64,000 bases of DNA, taken from contig NZ_JQED01000031.1 of the NCBI RefSeq assembly GCF_000764225.1, forward strand, positions 44,377 to 108,376. The letters are read 5' to 3'. Shown here piece after piece: positions 18,064 through 26,061 of the stretch. The first letter of the stretch is position 1, and each line of letters starts with the position of its first letter. A model generated the notes under the pieces. The model did no database searches and was not told the DNA's origin. It saw nothing but the letters and a program-made list of their open reading frames with translations. Origin of the DNA: Colwellia psychrerythraea. GTDB taxonomy: Bacteria; Pseudomonadota; Gammaproteobacteria; Enterobacterales; Alteromonadaceae. Position numbers and translations under genes: made by a program.

Positions 18064-18533
18064 AATACAAAGTTAACAAGTTGTAAAGTATGCAATTTTA
18101 AAAATCACTGATTCTATCTTGCATCTATCTAACTCAACGCTTGCCGTTGAATTGTTAGCCAAAATTACAGATTAAGAACAAACCATTATTTTATTTAATT
18201 GATATTAACGATTACGTCAAAGACTTGAGCTAGTACGTAAAACATGCTTAAAGAAGCTATTAAAATTTTCCAACAAATTTCACAATAAATTTTATCACTA
18301 AAGCCTCAACTGGCACGATTATGAGCTTCAGCACATATATAACTGATTAATATGAATTTAATACAATTAAAACCAAGCATGATGCACTCCGTGATGCACA
18401 CACCTTTAACGATTGGATTTTCAACGACTTACGGGTAAACACAAGAATAATCAACACCTTGTATCATAACCACCTAGAATTATGAAACTTTGGTATTTTC
18501 AGCAAAACCTCACCAAACTCGTTACTCATTTTA

Positions 18534-19028
18534 TTACGAAGACAACTGGTTTTGTTTCTCTAAATAAAGCCCTACCCCTCCAAATACTAACGCTGCGATT
18601 ATTAGGGTTGTTGCATTACGATTCGCAGCTTTACATGCAACTACGGCCGTTCCAACCAGTGATACGGTTAACGATGTTTTTAATTGTTCGCTTGTTGGGA
18701 GACCAGTAAGAACCTCATTCACCAAATGCTCACAATTGTTAAATACGCTATATTTCAAATCAGTAAATAATCTATTCTGAATTCTCTCTACAATCTCTTC
18801 TGTAGCACTAAAGCATCCTTTTATCACGAGGCGCTCTCCATCTGAAAACTCTTCAATAGTACTTAGATGAGTATTCCTTTCTGGATTCGTATGCAAAACC
18901 AATTGTTCACCCTGCTCGAAATTAAGCATTAATCCTGCATGAGCTACTAAACCAGACACTTTCTTTCTATACACTTTTGTCACTGATACTAATACACGCT
19001 CAGCAAACATATTCTCATTCAACAACAT
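18534..19028 (-). CDS. LRAT-like papain-fold protein with C-terminal membrane segment
   Basis: A 164-aa protein that I start at the ATG at 19028, because AAGGA lies 8 bases before it; an ATG 8 codons earlier has no ribosome site. VAHAGLMLNF (His30) and FNNCEHLVNEV (Cys99, His101) match the His and NCEHFV signature of the lecithin:retinol acyltransferase/H-Ras-like (NlpC/P60-related) permuted papain fold, so acyltransfer or hydrolysis of a lipid or thioester is plausible. Residues about 120-157 form one or two membrane helices, placing the enzyme on the membrane. It is divergent from the XRE regulator gene. Physiological substrate and role, including any defence role, are unknown. Confidence 0.65.
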   Translation of the reverse strand: MLLNENMFAERVLVSVTKVYRKKVSGLVAHAGLMLNFEQGEQLVLHTNPERNTHLSTIEEFSDGERLVIKGCFSATEEIVERIQNRLFTDLKYSVFNNCEHLVNEVLTGLPTSEQLKTSLTVSLVGTAVVACKAANRNATTLIIAALVFGGVGLYLEKQNQLSS

Positions 19029-19093
19029 TTCTGTTATCCTTATATCATACAAAAATTTACATATATTCTAAATACGAATATACAACTTAAAAC

Positions 19094-19116
19094 GGATGCT
19101 ATCCTTATATTGGATA
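19094..19116. promoter_or_regulatory. Candidate operator of the XRE regulator
   Basis: GGATGCTATCC is a palindrome and continues as TATCC-N7-GGATA (19100-19116). The word TATCCTTATAT also occurs at 19035-19045 at the LRAT-like gene start. These repeated half-sites in a divergent promoter suggest autoregulation by the XRE protein. Confidence 0.45.
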
Positions 19117-19146
19117 GTTGTCAATTATTGATTTTGAGAATTTGTT

Positions 19147-19503
19147 ATGAATCAACAAATAACGTACAACGCATTAGTTGGATTTGAACTAGAAAGCATT
19201 AGAAAAGAATTAGGAATGGAGCAATCAGAGATCTCGGAAATCACAGGTATATCTCAACCTGTTTTATCTAGATTAGAGAAAGGAAAGGCAATGATCACTA
19301 TCGATCAATTGTTTGTCGTTTGTGCGGCATTAGGTGTTAAACCTGAAGATATAATATCGAAAGCTTCACAGGGTGTAGAAGCATTTAGTACAGAGGACGC
19401 TGTTAACGTTACAACGACAAAGGAAGCCAATACATCTGGCGCTGTATTAACTGGTGCTGCTATTGGAGCTTTATTGACGTTGTTTTTAACAAAAGGGAAA
19501 TAA
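19147..19503 (+). CDS. XRE-family regulator with C-terminal transmembrane helix
   Basis: A 118-aa protein with a canonical lambda-repressor-like HTH at about residues 11-60 (IRKELGMEQSEISEITGISQ, then a short LSRLEKGKA end). A linker leads to a hydrophobic segment near the C-terminus (GAVLTGAAIGALLTLFLTKGK minus its ends, about residues 97-114) that looks like a membrane anchor. Membrane-tethered XRE proteins are uncommon. Its partner across the divergent promoter, the LRAT-like protein, also ends in membrane helices, so the two may interact at the membrane. The gene converges with the thyX end, 20 bp apart. Confidence 0.75.
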   Translation: MNQQITYNALVGFELESIRKELGMEQSEISEITGISQPVLSRLEKGKAMITIDQLFVVCAALGVKPEDIISKASQGVEAFSTEDAVNVTTTKEANTSGAVLTGAAIGALLTLFLTKGK

Positions 19504-19523
19504 ATAACAGTAAAAATGCGTTT

Positions 19524-20288
19524 TTATGATCCTTTAGCGACTGCTTCCTCCCCGTCTGATAGAGTTACATTTTTAAAGTCAAAAAATACTGCTGGTGCTT
19601 CCTTAGTTAGTAAATCAAATAGAGTTACACAGAAACTCCTCATTTCCATATCACCTTGAGTACTTCCACGTAATTTAAGAAAGTGCCTAAGTGCTCTAGC
19701 ATTCGCAGTCATAACTAATGATGTTGCGGTTCCACTTGGCAATATTTGCCTAGCTATACTATTTATAAGGCGGTTCTTTTCTTTTTTACTTTCAAATTCA
19801 CCGGAATCTAGTTCATCATCAAGAGTTTCAACTATTTCAGTATAACTATCACGAATCAACCTTTGGACTTTATCCCAGGCTTGTGATGTTTTGGGAAGAT
19901 TATCAAAATCTATAGGCGAATGAACTTCAAAATCACTATGATCTACATATTGCTGTGATAACTGGCTATATGAAAAGCCAATTCTGTGTCTAACTAGTTG
20001 ATGTGTAAACGATCTCGTTACATTTGATATTTCAAAAGTCCAATTAACATGTTCCAGTACGCTTTCATGTCCTTGTTCTATCAAGTTCTTTATATACTCT
20101 TGGTTTGTTCTTGGTGATTGCTTGTTACCAAAGGACATATAGCAAATACGTCCGGAGAACTCAATTAGCTCTTCTGGATTGGTTGAATCCTTAGTTCTTT
20201 TCCAAGTTGTATTTTCATCGTCTAAAAAACGTTCTATTGCTAGCCAATCAATATTAGGTCTTGCGATAATAGAAATGCGAGGTTTCAT
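19524..20288 (-). CDS. thyX: FAD-dependent thymidylate synthase ThyX
   Basis: Makes dTMP from dUMP with methylene-tetrahydrofolate and FAD/NADPH. The 254-aa protein has the ThyX signature region RHRIGFSYSQLSQQYV at residues 100-115. Compared with the usual RHRx7S it has one extra residue between RHR and the Ser. The C-terminal ALRHFLKLRGSTQGDMEMR carries the conserved substrate-binding Arg and His residues. It is the last gene of the minus-strand run hamA-hamB-(dCTP deaminase-like)-thyX, 4 bp after its upstream neighbour. Gammaproteobacteria normally use ThyA; ThyX here is likely part of the island's cargo rather than the housekeeping enzyme. Confidence 0.88.
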   Translation of the reverse strand: MKPRISIIARPNIDWLAIERFLDDENTTWKRTKDSTNPEELIEFSGRICYMSFGNKQSPRTNQEYIKNLIEQGHESVLEHVNWTFEISNVTRSFTHQLVRHRIGFSYSQLSQQYVDHSDFEVHSPIDFDNLPKTSQAWDKVQRLIRDSYTEIVETLDDELDSGEFESKKEKNRLINSIARQILPSGTATSLVMTANARALRHFLKLRGSTQGDMEMRSFCVTLFDLLTKEAPAVFFDFKNVTLSDGEEAVAKGS

Positions 20289-20292
20289 TTTA

Positions 20293-21114
20293 TTATTTCT
20301 TTACCTTATCTTTTAATTTGTTTTTTTCTTGAGTTAATTTATCAACTTTCTCTGTAAGCTCTTTTACTTTTTCTTCTAACTCTATAGATGAAAGTTTTTG
20401 TTCAATTTTCTTATCAAAAGCATCTAATTTTGAATTAAAGCTACTGTAATTAAAACCTGCTGCAATCAAAGCTACTGCTATAGTAGTAAGCATACTCCAC
20501 CGAGGAATCTGTTTATTAACAGCGATTTTTGCAGCATTACTTGCCCTTTCACCTACATTAAGAAAATCAGTATTCAAACTAGATAAAAGTTCTGCATTAA
20601 CCCCTTGTAGACCATTGGTTGTAGATATACTAGGATTACGATCTCGAAAACATTTCTTAGGAGCTTCATTTAGCTTGAAGAAAAGCATAGTATGAATTAC
20701 ATCTCTTGCCTTTAAAGAGTATGCATTCTTTCCCATATTTACCAACGTAAAACGAATAGTACCGTCGTAACCAGGATCAATATGACCCAAGTTAGTAATT
20801 AAAACGGCAACATTTGATACACTGGTAGGAGGAAAGCCAAATGAACCAACATCTTCAGGTAAATGTAAAATTTCAGCAGTTTCAACTATAGCTGTTTCGC
20901 CTGGGGCTAATGTATGATTTTTTGTTAACGGGTTTTCAACTCCACCTAGCTCTTCAGGGGATTTTCCTGGGACATAAATTTTTCCTATGGAAACGTCAAA
21001 TGAAGATGGTTGAATTGGCGATTTACTTCCATCTTCATCTGAAGTCATATCTGAAACATTCTCTATCGCATTGGTAGCAATGAGAGCTTTAATATCTTCG
21101 TCTCTTAAAAACAT
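20293..21114 (-). CDS. dCTP deaminase/dUTPase-fold protein with TM helix and coiled coil
   Basis: A 273-aa protein. Residues 1-160 follow the trimeric dCTP deaminase/dUTPase fold: IQPSSFDVSIG (36-44 region), NLGHIDPGYDGTIRFTLVN (108-126) and SLKARDVIHTMLFFKL. In E. coli Dcd the catalytic Glu is in the strand aligned with IRFTLVN, where Thr123 stands here. The RSS-type substrate loop is replaced by PPTSVS, so deamination is doubtful, while nucleotide binding or dUTPase-like chemistry (the Asp of HIDPGYDG is kept) remains possible. Residues 206-223 form a membrane helix and 227-273 a charged coiled coil. It lies between hamB and thyX. A sensor or regulator of pyrimidine nucleotides is my inference. 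Confidence 0.7.
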   Translation of the reverse strand: MFLRDEDIKALIATNAIENVSDMTSDEDGSKSPIQPSSFDVSIGKIYVPGKSPEELGGVENPLTKNHTLAPGETAIVETAEILHLPEDVGSFGFPPTSVSNVAVLITNLGHIDPGYDGTIRFTLVNMGKNAYSLKARDVIHTMLFFKLNEAPKKCFRDRNPSISTTNGLQGVNAELLSSLNTDFLNVGERASNAAKIAVNKQIPRWSMLTTIAVALIAAGFNYSSFNSKLDAFDKKIEQKLSSIELEEKVKELTEKVDKLTQEKNKLKDKVKK

Positions 21115-21149
21115 TTTAATTCTCTATTAAATTCATTTATTAACACTAA

Positions 21150-24100
21150 CTAATTAACTTGTATACTTGAAAAATACGTTGGCATTTCAGACATAATACT
21201 AGATACTAATTCGCTGTTTTTATCTAATATGTTACCTTCAAAATTACTAATATCGGCACCTGATTCATGGAAAGATTTTGATATTAACTTACATATTTCT
21301 CGGTCTACATAACCCTTTGAGTGCAACCAGAGTTCAAAGTTAGCTGATAAACCAAGCTTTAAACTATTTTGCAAATGTTTAAGGTCTTCTTCTAATTCTT
21401 CGTTATCATATTTACCATTACACAAGTCAGCTAATGCACCTACTATTAACATAGCATCGTAGCCTAGCGTGTTATCAGTATATTTAACTATCTGATCCAT
21501 TGTAACTTTGCGAGATTGCGTACCCGCTTGGTACCTTACTTTATTCGTACCCATAAAATTAAATATTTCGCTATAACTTGCCCCTGATATCCATAAACAC
21601 GACGATTCTAAAACCACCTCTAAAGGACTTAATTTTTCAAAAAGTTCATTTCTACACACATCTAACAGCAGTGGCCAAATGTATTTAAATAATTCAAATA
21701 TATCTTCTTGAGCACACAAAGATTCATAGTTTTCTTCCAACCATTCCTCAATGAAGATTAAATCTTCTATACCCAATAGTGCTTTGCCATAAAAAGAGAG
21801 TTTCCCTGGCTCAATATTTATTACCGATTGATAAATTAATTCAAAAGCCTCAATGAGTAAGAGCTTTTCTTTTTCAGAGCACAAATGATGAGCCAACGTT
21901 CCTTGGGCCAAATCTAAAAATACAGTTTCATTATTATCGTTTGATGCATCTTTCAGAAAAGACATCATATAGCTCTCAAGGGCATTAATTGTCTTTTGTT
22001 TACTATTCAAGTCAAATAATAAATCTTTTAAATCTTGCCCCGTCACCCCATTTTTTCTAGCTGCTTTTAAGCACAGCTTTCTATACTTAGTAGGATTTTT
22101 TATAAATTTAATTGCTTTCAACTGTTGATTACCAACTATAATTGGTTCAATCAGTAGCTTTAAACTACTTACGCAGTCCTCTGAATTGGAAGGGTCTAAT
22201 AGAGCTCTTACTTCTTGCCACCTTTTTTCACCAGCCCATGTAAGTCGTTCATCGTATAGCTTTGTATTGGCAAAAATAACGCTACCTTCGGTGTGATAGC
22301 CAGATCTTCCAGCACGACCTATAAGGTTATGAAAATCCCTAGTTGATATTTTATTTATACCTTGGGCTGTATTTGAAATAATTAAATATTTAATTGGAAG
22401 GTTTACACCTTGAGCTAATGTTGAGGTACAAACAACAAGTGAAGCTTTATTGTTCTCCATTGACCATTCAGCTGAAACTCTGAGTCCATTTGGAATATTG
22501 GACCCATGAGGTAAAATACCTAAATCAATGGCTTTAGGGAAAATACTATTGTCTTCAAAATGCATTCGACTCAAGTTTGCAATCTTTGATAACTCTTGTT
22601 CATCACTTTTAACTATAGGAGGTGGCATATCTAGCCCCCTTGAATAGTAATCTACTAACGTTTTACAGATAGATGTGATTATAGCTTTTGTTCCACAAAA
22701 TATAGCTGTAGGTGATTGTTGAGCCAACTTTATCCCTAGATAAGCTGATACCGCGGAATTATCGCCTCTTTTAGGAAATATTCGTTCAACTGTTTCCAAT
22801 GTTCCTTGAGTCCCTAAATTTACCTGATTTATTATTCGAGGAACGAAGAACTCTCTTTCTCCAACGAATTCTTTGTCTATATACTGCAGTTGTCCCGATG
22901 AACTGGCAAATGCTGTTGACCTAATTGTTGGCAAACAGTGAGTACCTTTAACTTCTGTTCCATTTTCTCCATACAACCAGTCACCTATAGTTTCAGCGTT
23001 AGACATAACAGCCGAGATAAGTATTAGCTGAGAATCATCTGGAATATTAACCTTTAAGGATGCTAGTAATAATTCATATGTAACACCTCTAGAGCCCGAA
23101 TCAAACTGGTGACCTTCATCGAAAATTAATAAACCTATATTAGAGGCTAATTCTGGTTCATGACGCAGTAAGTAAACGAGTTTCTCAGGTGTGGATACAA
23201 TAACTGAATCGCTAACATTGTCATCATCCTCTATATTCAGCAGGTCGTTAATCATTGCTAAATCATTAGGGTTTAATTGTGGGACATCTTGTAGTTCATT
23301 GATTTTGATATTTTCATTTGAAAATGACTTTTTAAATGAGTCAGCTATTTCCCTACACAATGCTCTGAATGGAGCAACAACAACAGCTAAGTTACTTCTT
23401 TTTGATAAAAAAGAACTGCGTATAATTAATTCTGTTGATTTTGTTTTACCTGCACTGGTTGGCATCTGAACAACAGCTGATTTTCCTTCAAAAATCCCTT
23501 TCTCGCCCAACAAACGTTGAGCAGGCCAAAATTCTTTAATGAAACTGTCTTTTGCTAGTGCAGCCTTCCAAAGGTCAACTGTTAAGCCAGTATATTTTGG
23601 AAGACAAATTAACGATGAATATTCTAACTTTCTCTTAGCTATAGCAGCCAAAATATCAACAAGTAGCAGTTCACGATCATTCCCCCCCTCGTATACAGCT
23701 TTCCTTAATTTTCTTATTGCATCATCAAGTTGGGCAAATGGGACTTCTTGTTTGAAGCACTTAGTGATACTCGATGTAAAATATTCTAACTCTCCTTCAA
23801 AGTCACAATTACCTGCAACATACCAGATTTGCTCTAAATCTCCTTTTAGCAGCCAAATTAATACTCCTTCGATATAGGAAGGTGTGAGTTCATCAATATC
23901 GTAATCTACATCTTTTATTAAAACTAAAGAACTACCTGGCATATCAGCTAAGTAATAAGAGGCTGAACCTAACAGGTTTAAATAATTAGATAATGAGCTT
24001 TCTAATCTTGAATTGTTCAAAGAATCAAAATATTGGCTTACATCTATCAGTTGACTTTTTAAAGCAAGATATTCTTCATCATTGTCATCTTGCGCTAAAT

Positions 24101-24272
24101 GAGAAGCCTCTATAGCGGATAAATCGCCGAGTATCCCAATAGTTAATAATAGTAACTTTTGAGGCTCAATAGCTAAGTTAATATGATGTTCTTCCTCTAC
24201 ACCAAATTCATACATTTTTGCTTTAGATTTTGTAATAGACAGATATATTTTTGAGCTATGTTCAAGCTTCAT
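21150..24272 (-). CDS. hamB: Hachiman-like SF2 helicase HamB
   Basis: A 1040-aa superfamily 2, Ski2-like helicase. Motif I is PTSAGKTK (271-278), preceded by a Q-motif-like FWPAQ. Motif II is DEGH (385-388), motif III SAVMSN (420-425), then TSTLAQGVNLP and motif VI IGRAGRSG (651-658). The N-terminal ~230 and C-terminal ~350 residues are helical accessory regions. Its ATG overlaps the end of the hamA-like gene by 11 bp, the expected arrangement for Hachiman, where HamB senses and unwinds damaged or phage DNA and licenses the HamA nuclease. The family call rests on motif order and partner; AbpB-type Ski2 helicases are the main alternative. Confidence 0.75.
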   Translation of the reverse strand: MKLEHSSKIYLSITKSKAKMYEFGVEEEHHINLAIEPQKLLLLTIGILGDLSAIEASHLAQDDNDEEYLALKSQLIDVSQYFDSLNNSRLESSLSNYLNLLGSASYYLADMPGSSLVLIKDVDYDIDELTPSYIEGVLIWLLKGDLEQIWYVAGNCDFEGELEYFTSSITKCFKQEVPFAQLDDAIRKLRKAVYEGGNDRELLLVDILAAIAKRKLEYSSLICLPKYTGLTVDLWKAALAKDSFIKEFWPAQRLLGEKGIFEGKSAVVQMPTSAGKTKSTELIIRSSFLSKRSNLAVVVAPFRALCREIADSFKKSFSNENIKINELQDVPQLNPNDLAMINDLLNIEDDDNVSDSVIVSTPEKLVYLLRHEPELASNIGLLIFDEGHQFDSGSRGVTYELLLASLKVNIPDDSQLILISAVMSNAETIGDWLYGENGTEVKGTHCLPTIRSTAFASSSGQLQYIDKEFVGEREFFVPRIINQVNLGTQGTLETVERIFPKRGDNSAVSAYLGIKLAQQSPTAIFCGTKAIITSICKTLVDYYSRGLDMPPPIVKSDEQELSKIANLSRMHFEDNSIFPKAIDLGILPHGSNIPNGLRVSAEWSMENNKASLVVCTSTLAQGVNLPIKYLIISNTAQGINKISTRDFHNLIGRAGRSGYHTEGSVIFANTKLYDERLTWAGEKRWQEVRALLDPSNSEDCVSSLKLLIEPIIVGNQQLKAIKFIKNPTKYRKLCLKAARKNGVTGQDLKDLLFDLNSKQKTINALESYMMSFLKDASNDNNETVFLDLAQGTLAHHLCSEKEKLLLIEAFELIYQSVINIEPGKLSFYGKALLGIEDLIFIEEWLEENYESLCAQEDIFELFKYIWPLLLDVCRNELFEKLSPLEVVLESSCLWISGASYSEIFNFMGTNKVRYQAGTQSRKVTMDQIVKYTDNTLGYDAMLIVGALADLCNGKYDNEELEEDLKHLQNSLKLGLSANFELWLHSKGYVDREICKLISKSFHESGADISNFEGNILDKNSELVSSIMSEMPTYFSSIQVN

Positions 24273-25095
24273 CAGCAGCCCTCTGATATAAAAAATGAAC
24301 TAAATCCATTAAAGCATCACCTTTAATAACCAATAAACTCAAAGCAGAGTTATTAACATGTCCTGTAGTATCAGTTTTATTCAATTCTGCATCAGAGTAC
24401 ATTGTATTAGTTAAAACAGATGCCGCCCCGTATTTTTCTTTGTATGGGCGATCTCCAATATTTTGAAAACGCTGCACTTTAGGTACATCTTGTTGAAGTC
24501 CTTTTAATTTTAATCGTTGCTTTATTGCATTAAGAGACTCTGCAATTCTAAAGCGATCTTTATTTGAGTCATTTACTGCTATTTGTAATCGATTTGAAGG
24601 TTTATTCCCAGTTAGTGACCCTTTAACTTCATAAATCATTAACTCATCATTCTTAGGTTTACCATCATCCGAAAACTTGAAACCAATAACATCAGAACCA
24701 TTTTCAGATAAGTTTGGGTTCACTTTAAATTCATAACGAGTCCTTGGAACCCAGTAATTTAAATTAAACTCTAGAAAGTCAGATACAAGTATCTCTGTGA
24801 AATCTCCTGATCTAGTAGCAGGACCGGTCTTCTCATGGGGCGCAGTAACCTTTTGAACAGGGAGTTTTGTTTTTAGTAAGTACTCCTTTCTAGACAGTCC
24901 AGTACCATCTCTTAAGTCATCAATTTCATTATCATCACAATAATGGTTTCTGAAATGTTTTGCCCAAGCAGACAAAGCAGCTTCATCTGCCATATCTGGA
25001 TTGAAAGTATAAATAGGAGCTTGTTTACCACAAGCTGTAGTTATTATATCACCTGTATCTTCTAGCCATTTCAGGTGTTGATTTGTCCATGGCAT
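24262..25095 (-). CDS. hamA: Hachiman-like nuclease HamA (DUF1837 type)
   Basis: A 277-aa protein with a PD-(D/E)xK-type nuclease core: FTEIL (E101), GSDVIGFK (D135), then MIYEVKGSL with E156 and K158. This matches the DUF1837/HamA effector of Hachiman in size, core order and location directly upstream of and overlapping a HamB-like helicase. GGAGG precedes the ATG by seven bases. HamA is held inactive in complex with HamB and degrades DNA when released; that is family knowledge, not seen here. The catalytic residues appear intact. An AbpA-type protein is the closest alternative. Confidence 0.7.
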   Translation of the reverse strand: MPWTNQHLKWLEDTGDIITTACGKQAPIYTFNPDMADEAALSAWAKHFRNHYCDDNEIDDLRDGTGLSRKEYLLKTKLPVQKVTAPHEKTGPATRSGDFTEILVSDFLEFNLNYWVPRTRYEFKVNPNLSENGSDVIGFKFSDDGKPKNDELMIYEVKGSLTGNKPSNRLQIAVNDSNKDRFRIAESLNAIKQRLKLKGLQQDVPKVQRFQNIGDRPYKEKYGAASVLTNTMYSDAELNKTDTTGHVNNSALSLLVIKGDALMDLVHFLYQRAADEA

Positions 25096-25224
25096 ACTAC
25101 ACCTCCCTTAATAATGTTCTTCAATATAGTCATATGCTTTTATGAAAAATTCTTTGTCTTTACTAAAATAGAAATTGAACTAATGTATTTATCAATTCTT
25201 TTGAAAGCTCATACTGTATCTAAA

Positions 25225-26058
25225 CTAGTCCATCGCTTGAACTGAATTAGCTAAGCGTTTCTCGTGACCTAATGGCGTTGTATAAAACCGCTGCTCTATG
25301 CCATATAGCAGGTACTTAAGTTCATCATCAGTCGTTACCTCAAACTTACTATTATCCTTATCAAACTTAAGCTTTTGCTCACAATAACTGTGGATATAAG
25401 AACACATTTGGTCTCTATCTTCAGCTGGCATAGCTGCAAGCGTATCCATGGCTAATGCAACTCTTTTACGATTTGGTTTTGATACTTTTTCGATACTAAA
25501 ATCACCTGAAAGCTCGATAAAATCTTCTTCAAGAAAGGTTTCTACTTCTTCATTAGTAGCTTCTTTGTAAAGTACATCGATACCTTTAAAAATACTAGAT
25601 ATCGTTGCTAAGCTCTTAAAGACTAACTTATCGGTGTTTTTAAAATAAACAGCATCCGGAAATGCATTTACAACAAGTCGCTTGTCACTATTTTCTAACG
25701 TAGCAGCTTCACCAAATGCAATCATCTTCTTACTAACAAACAGAGAGGGAGTGATTTTCTGAAAATAAAAGTCATCTCCCTGGATGGCATATAGTTGAGC
25801 TATATCTTTAAACTTTGTTTTAAGTAAATCATCGTAGTCTTTAGAATCGAAATCTTTTTTTAGTATTTCAAGACAATAGTGTTGTTCACTAAATTGTTCT
25901 ATTTTAAACCAGGAATCTTCATCCAAATTATGATCTGGAACGTACTCGACACAAGCATCATCCGTGATAATTAACTCATCAAACAATTTTTGATCAGATA
26001 ACAATTTAAATATTGTCTTTTTGCTATGTCCTTTTACTTTGGTCAGTACTTGATCCAT
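25225..26058 (-). CDS. kwaB: Kiwa-like protein KwaB (DUF4868)
   Basis: A 277-aa cytoplasmic protein without membrane segments. Its central part (FYFQKITPSLFVSKKM, then LVVNAFPDAVYFKN and a following VFKSLATISSIF) has the look of DUF4868, the domain of KwaB in the Kiwa anti-phage system. The start is 3 bp after the stop of the four-helix KwaA-like gene, with AGGA inside kwaA's last codons, so the pair is translationally coupled. In Kiwa, membrane-bound KwaA senses phage attachment and KwaB acts on phage DNA. The gene pair and order support the call more than any single motif. Confidence 0.7.
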   Translation of the reverse strand: MDQVLTKVKGHSKKTIFKLLSDQKLFDELIITDDACVEYVPDHNLDEDSWFKIEQFSEQHYCLEILKKDFDSKDYDDLLKTKFKDIAQLYAIQGDDFYFQKITPSLFVSKKMIAFGEAATLENSDKRLVVNAFPDAVYFKNTDKLVFKSLATISSIFKGIDVLYKEATNEEVETFLEEDFIELSGDFSIEKVSKPNRKRVALAMDTLAAMPAEDRDQMCSYIHSYCEQKLKFDKDNSKFEVTTDDELKYLLYGIEQRFYTTPLGHEKRLANSVQAMD

Positions 26059-26061
26059 GAA

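Larger units (their letters stand above)
17679..18533. other. Gene-poor region spanning the left island border
   Basis: 855 bp with no credible coding sequence. It contains the cytochrome terminator, a copy of the GGCCGA/TCGGCC terminator hairpin, and a fragment of the 3' end of tRNA-Leu (below). From about 18067 to 18533 I see only AT-rich sequence inside the island. Confidence 0.6.

Noticed and set aside
18041..18066. Possible functional tRNA gene at the left repeat
   Set aside because: Only the 3' acceptor strand and part of the T-arm are present; no anticodon arm can be found upstream on the minus strand.
19524..20288. thyX as the housekeeping thymidylate synthase
   Set aside because: It is inside the island, last in a defence gene run, and related bacteria normally carry thyA; presence of thyA cannot be checked here.
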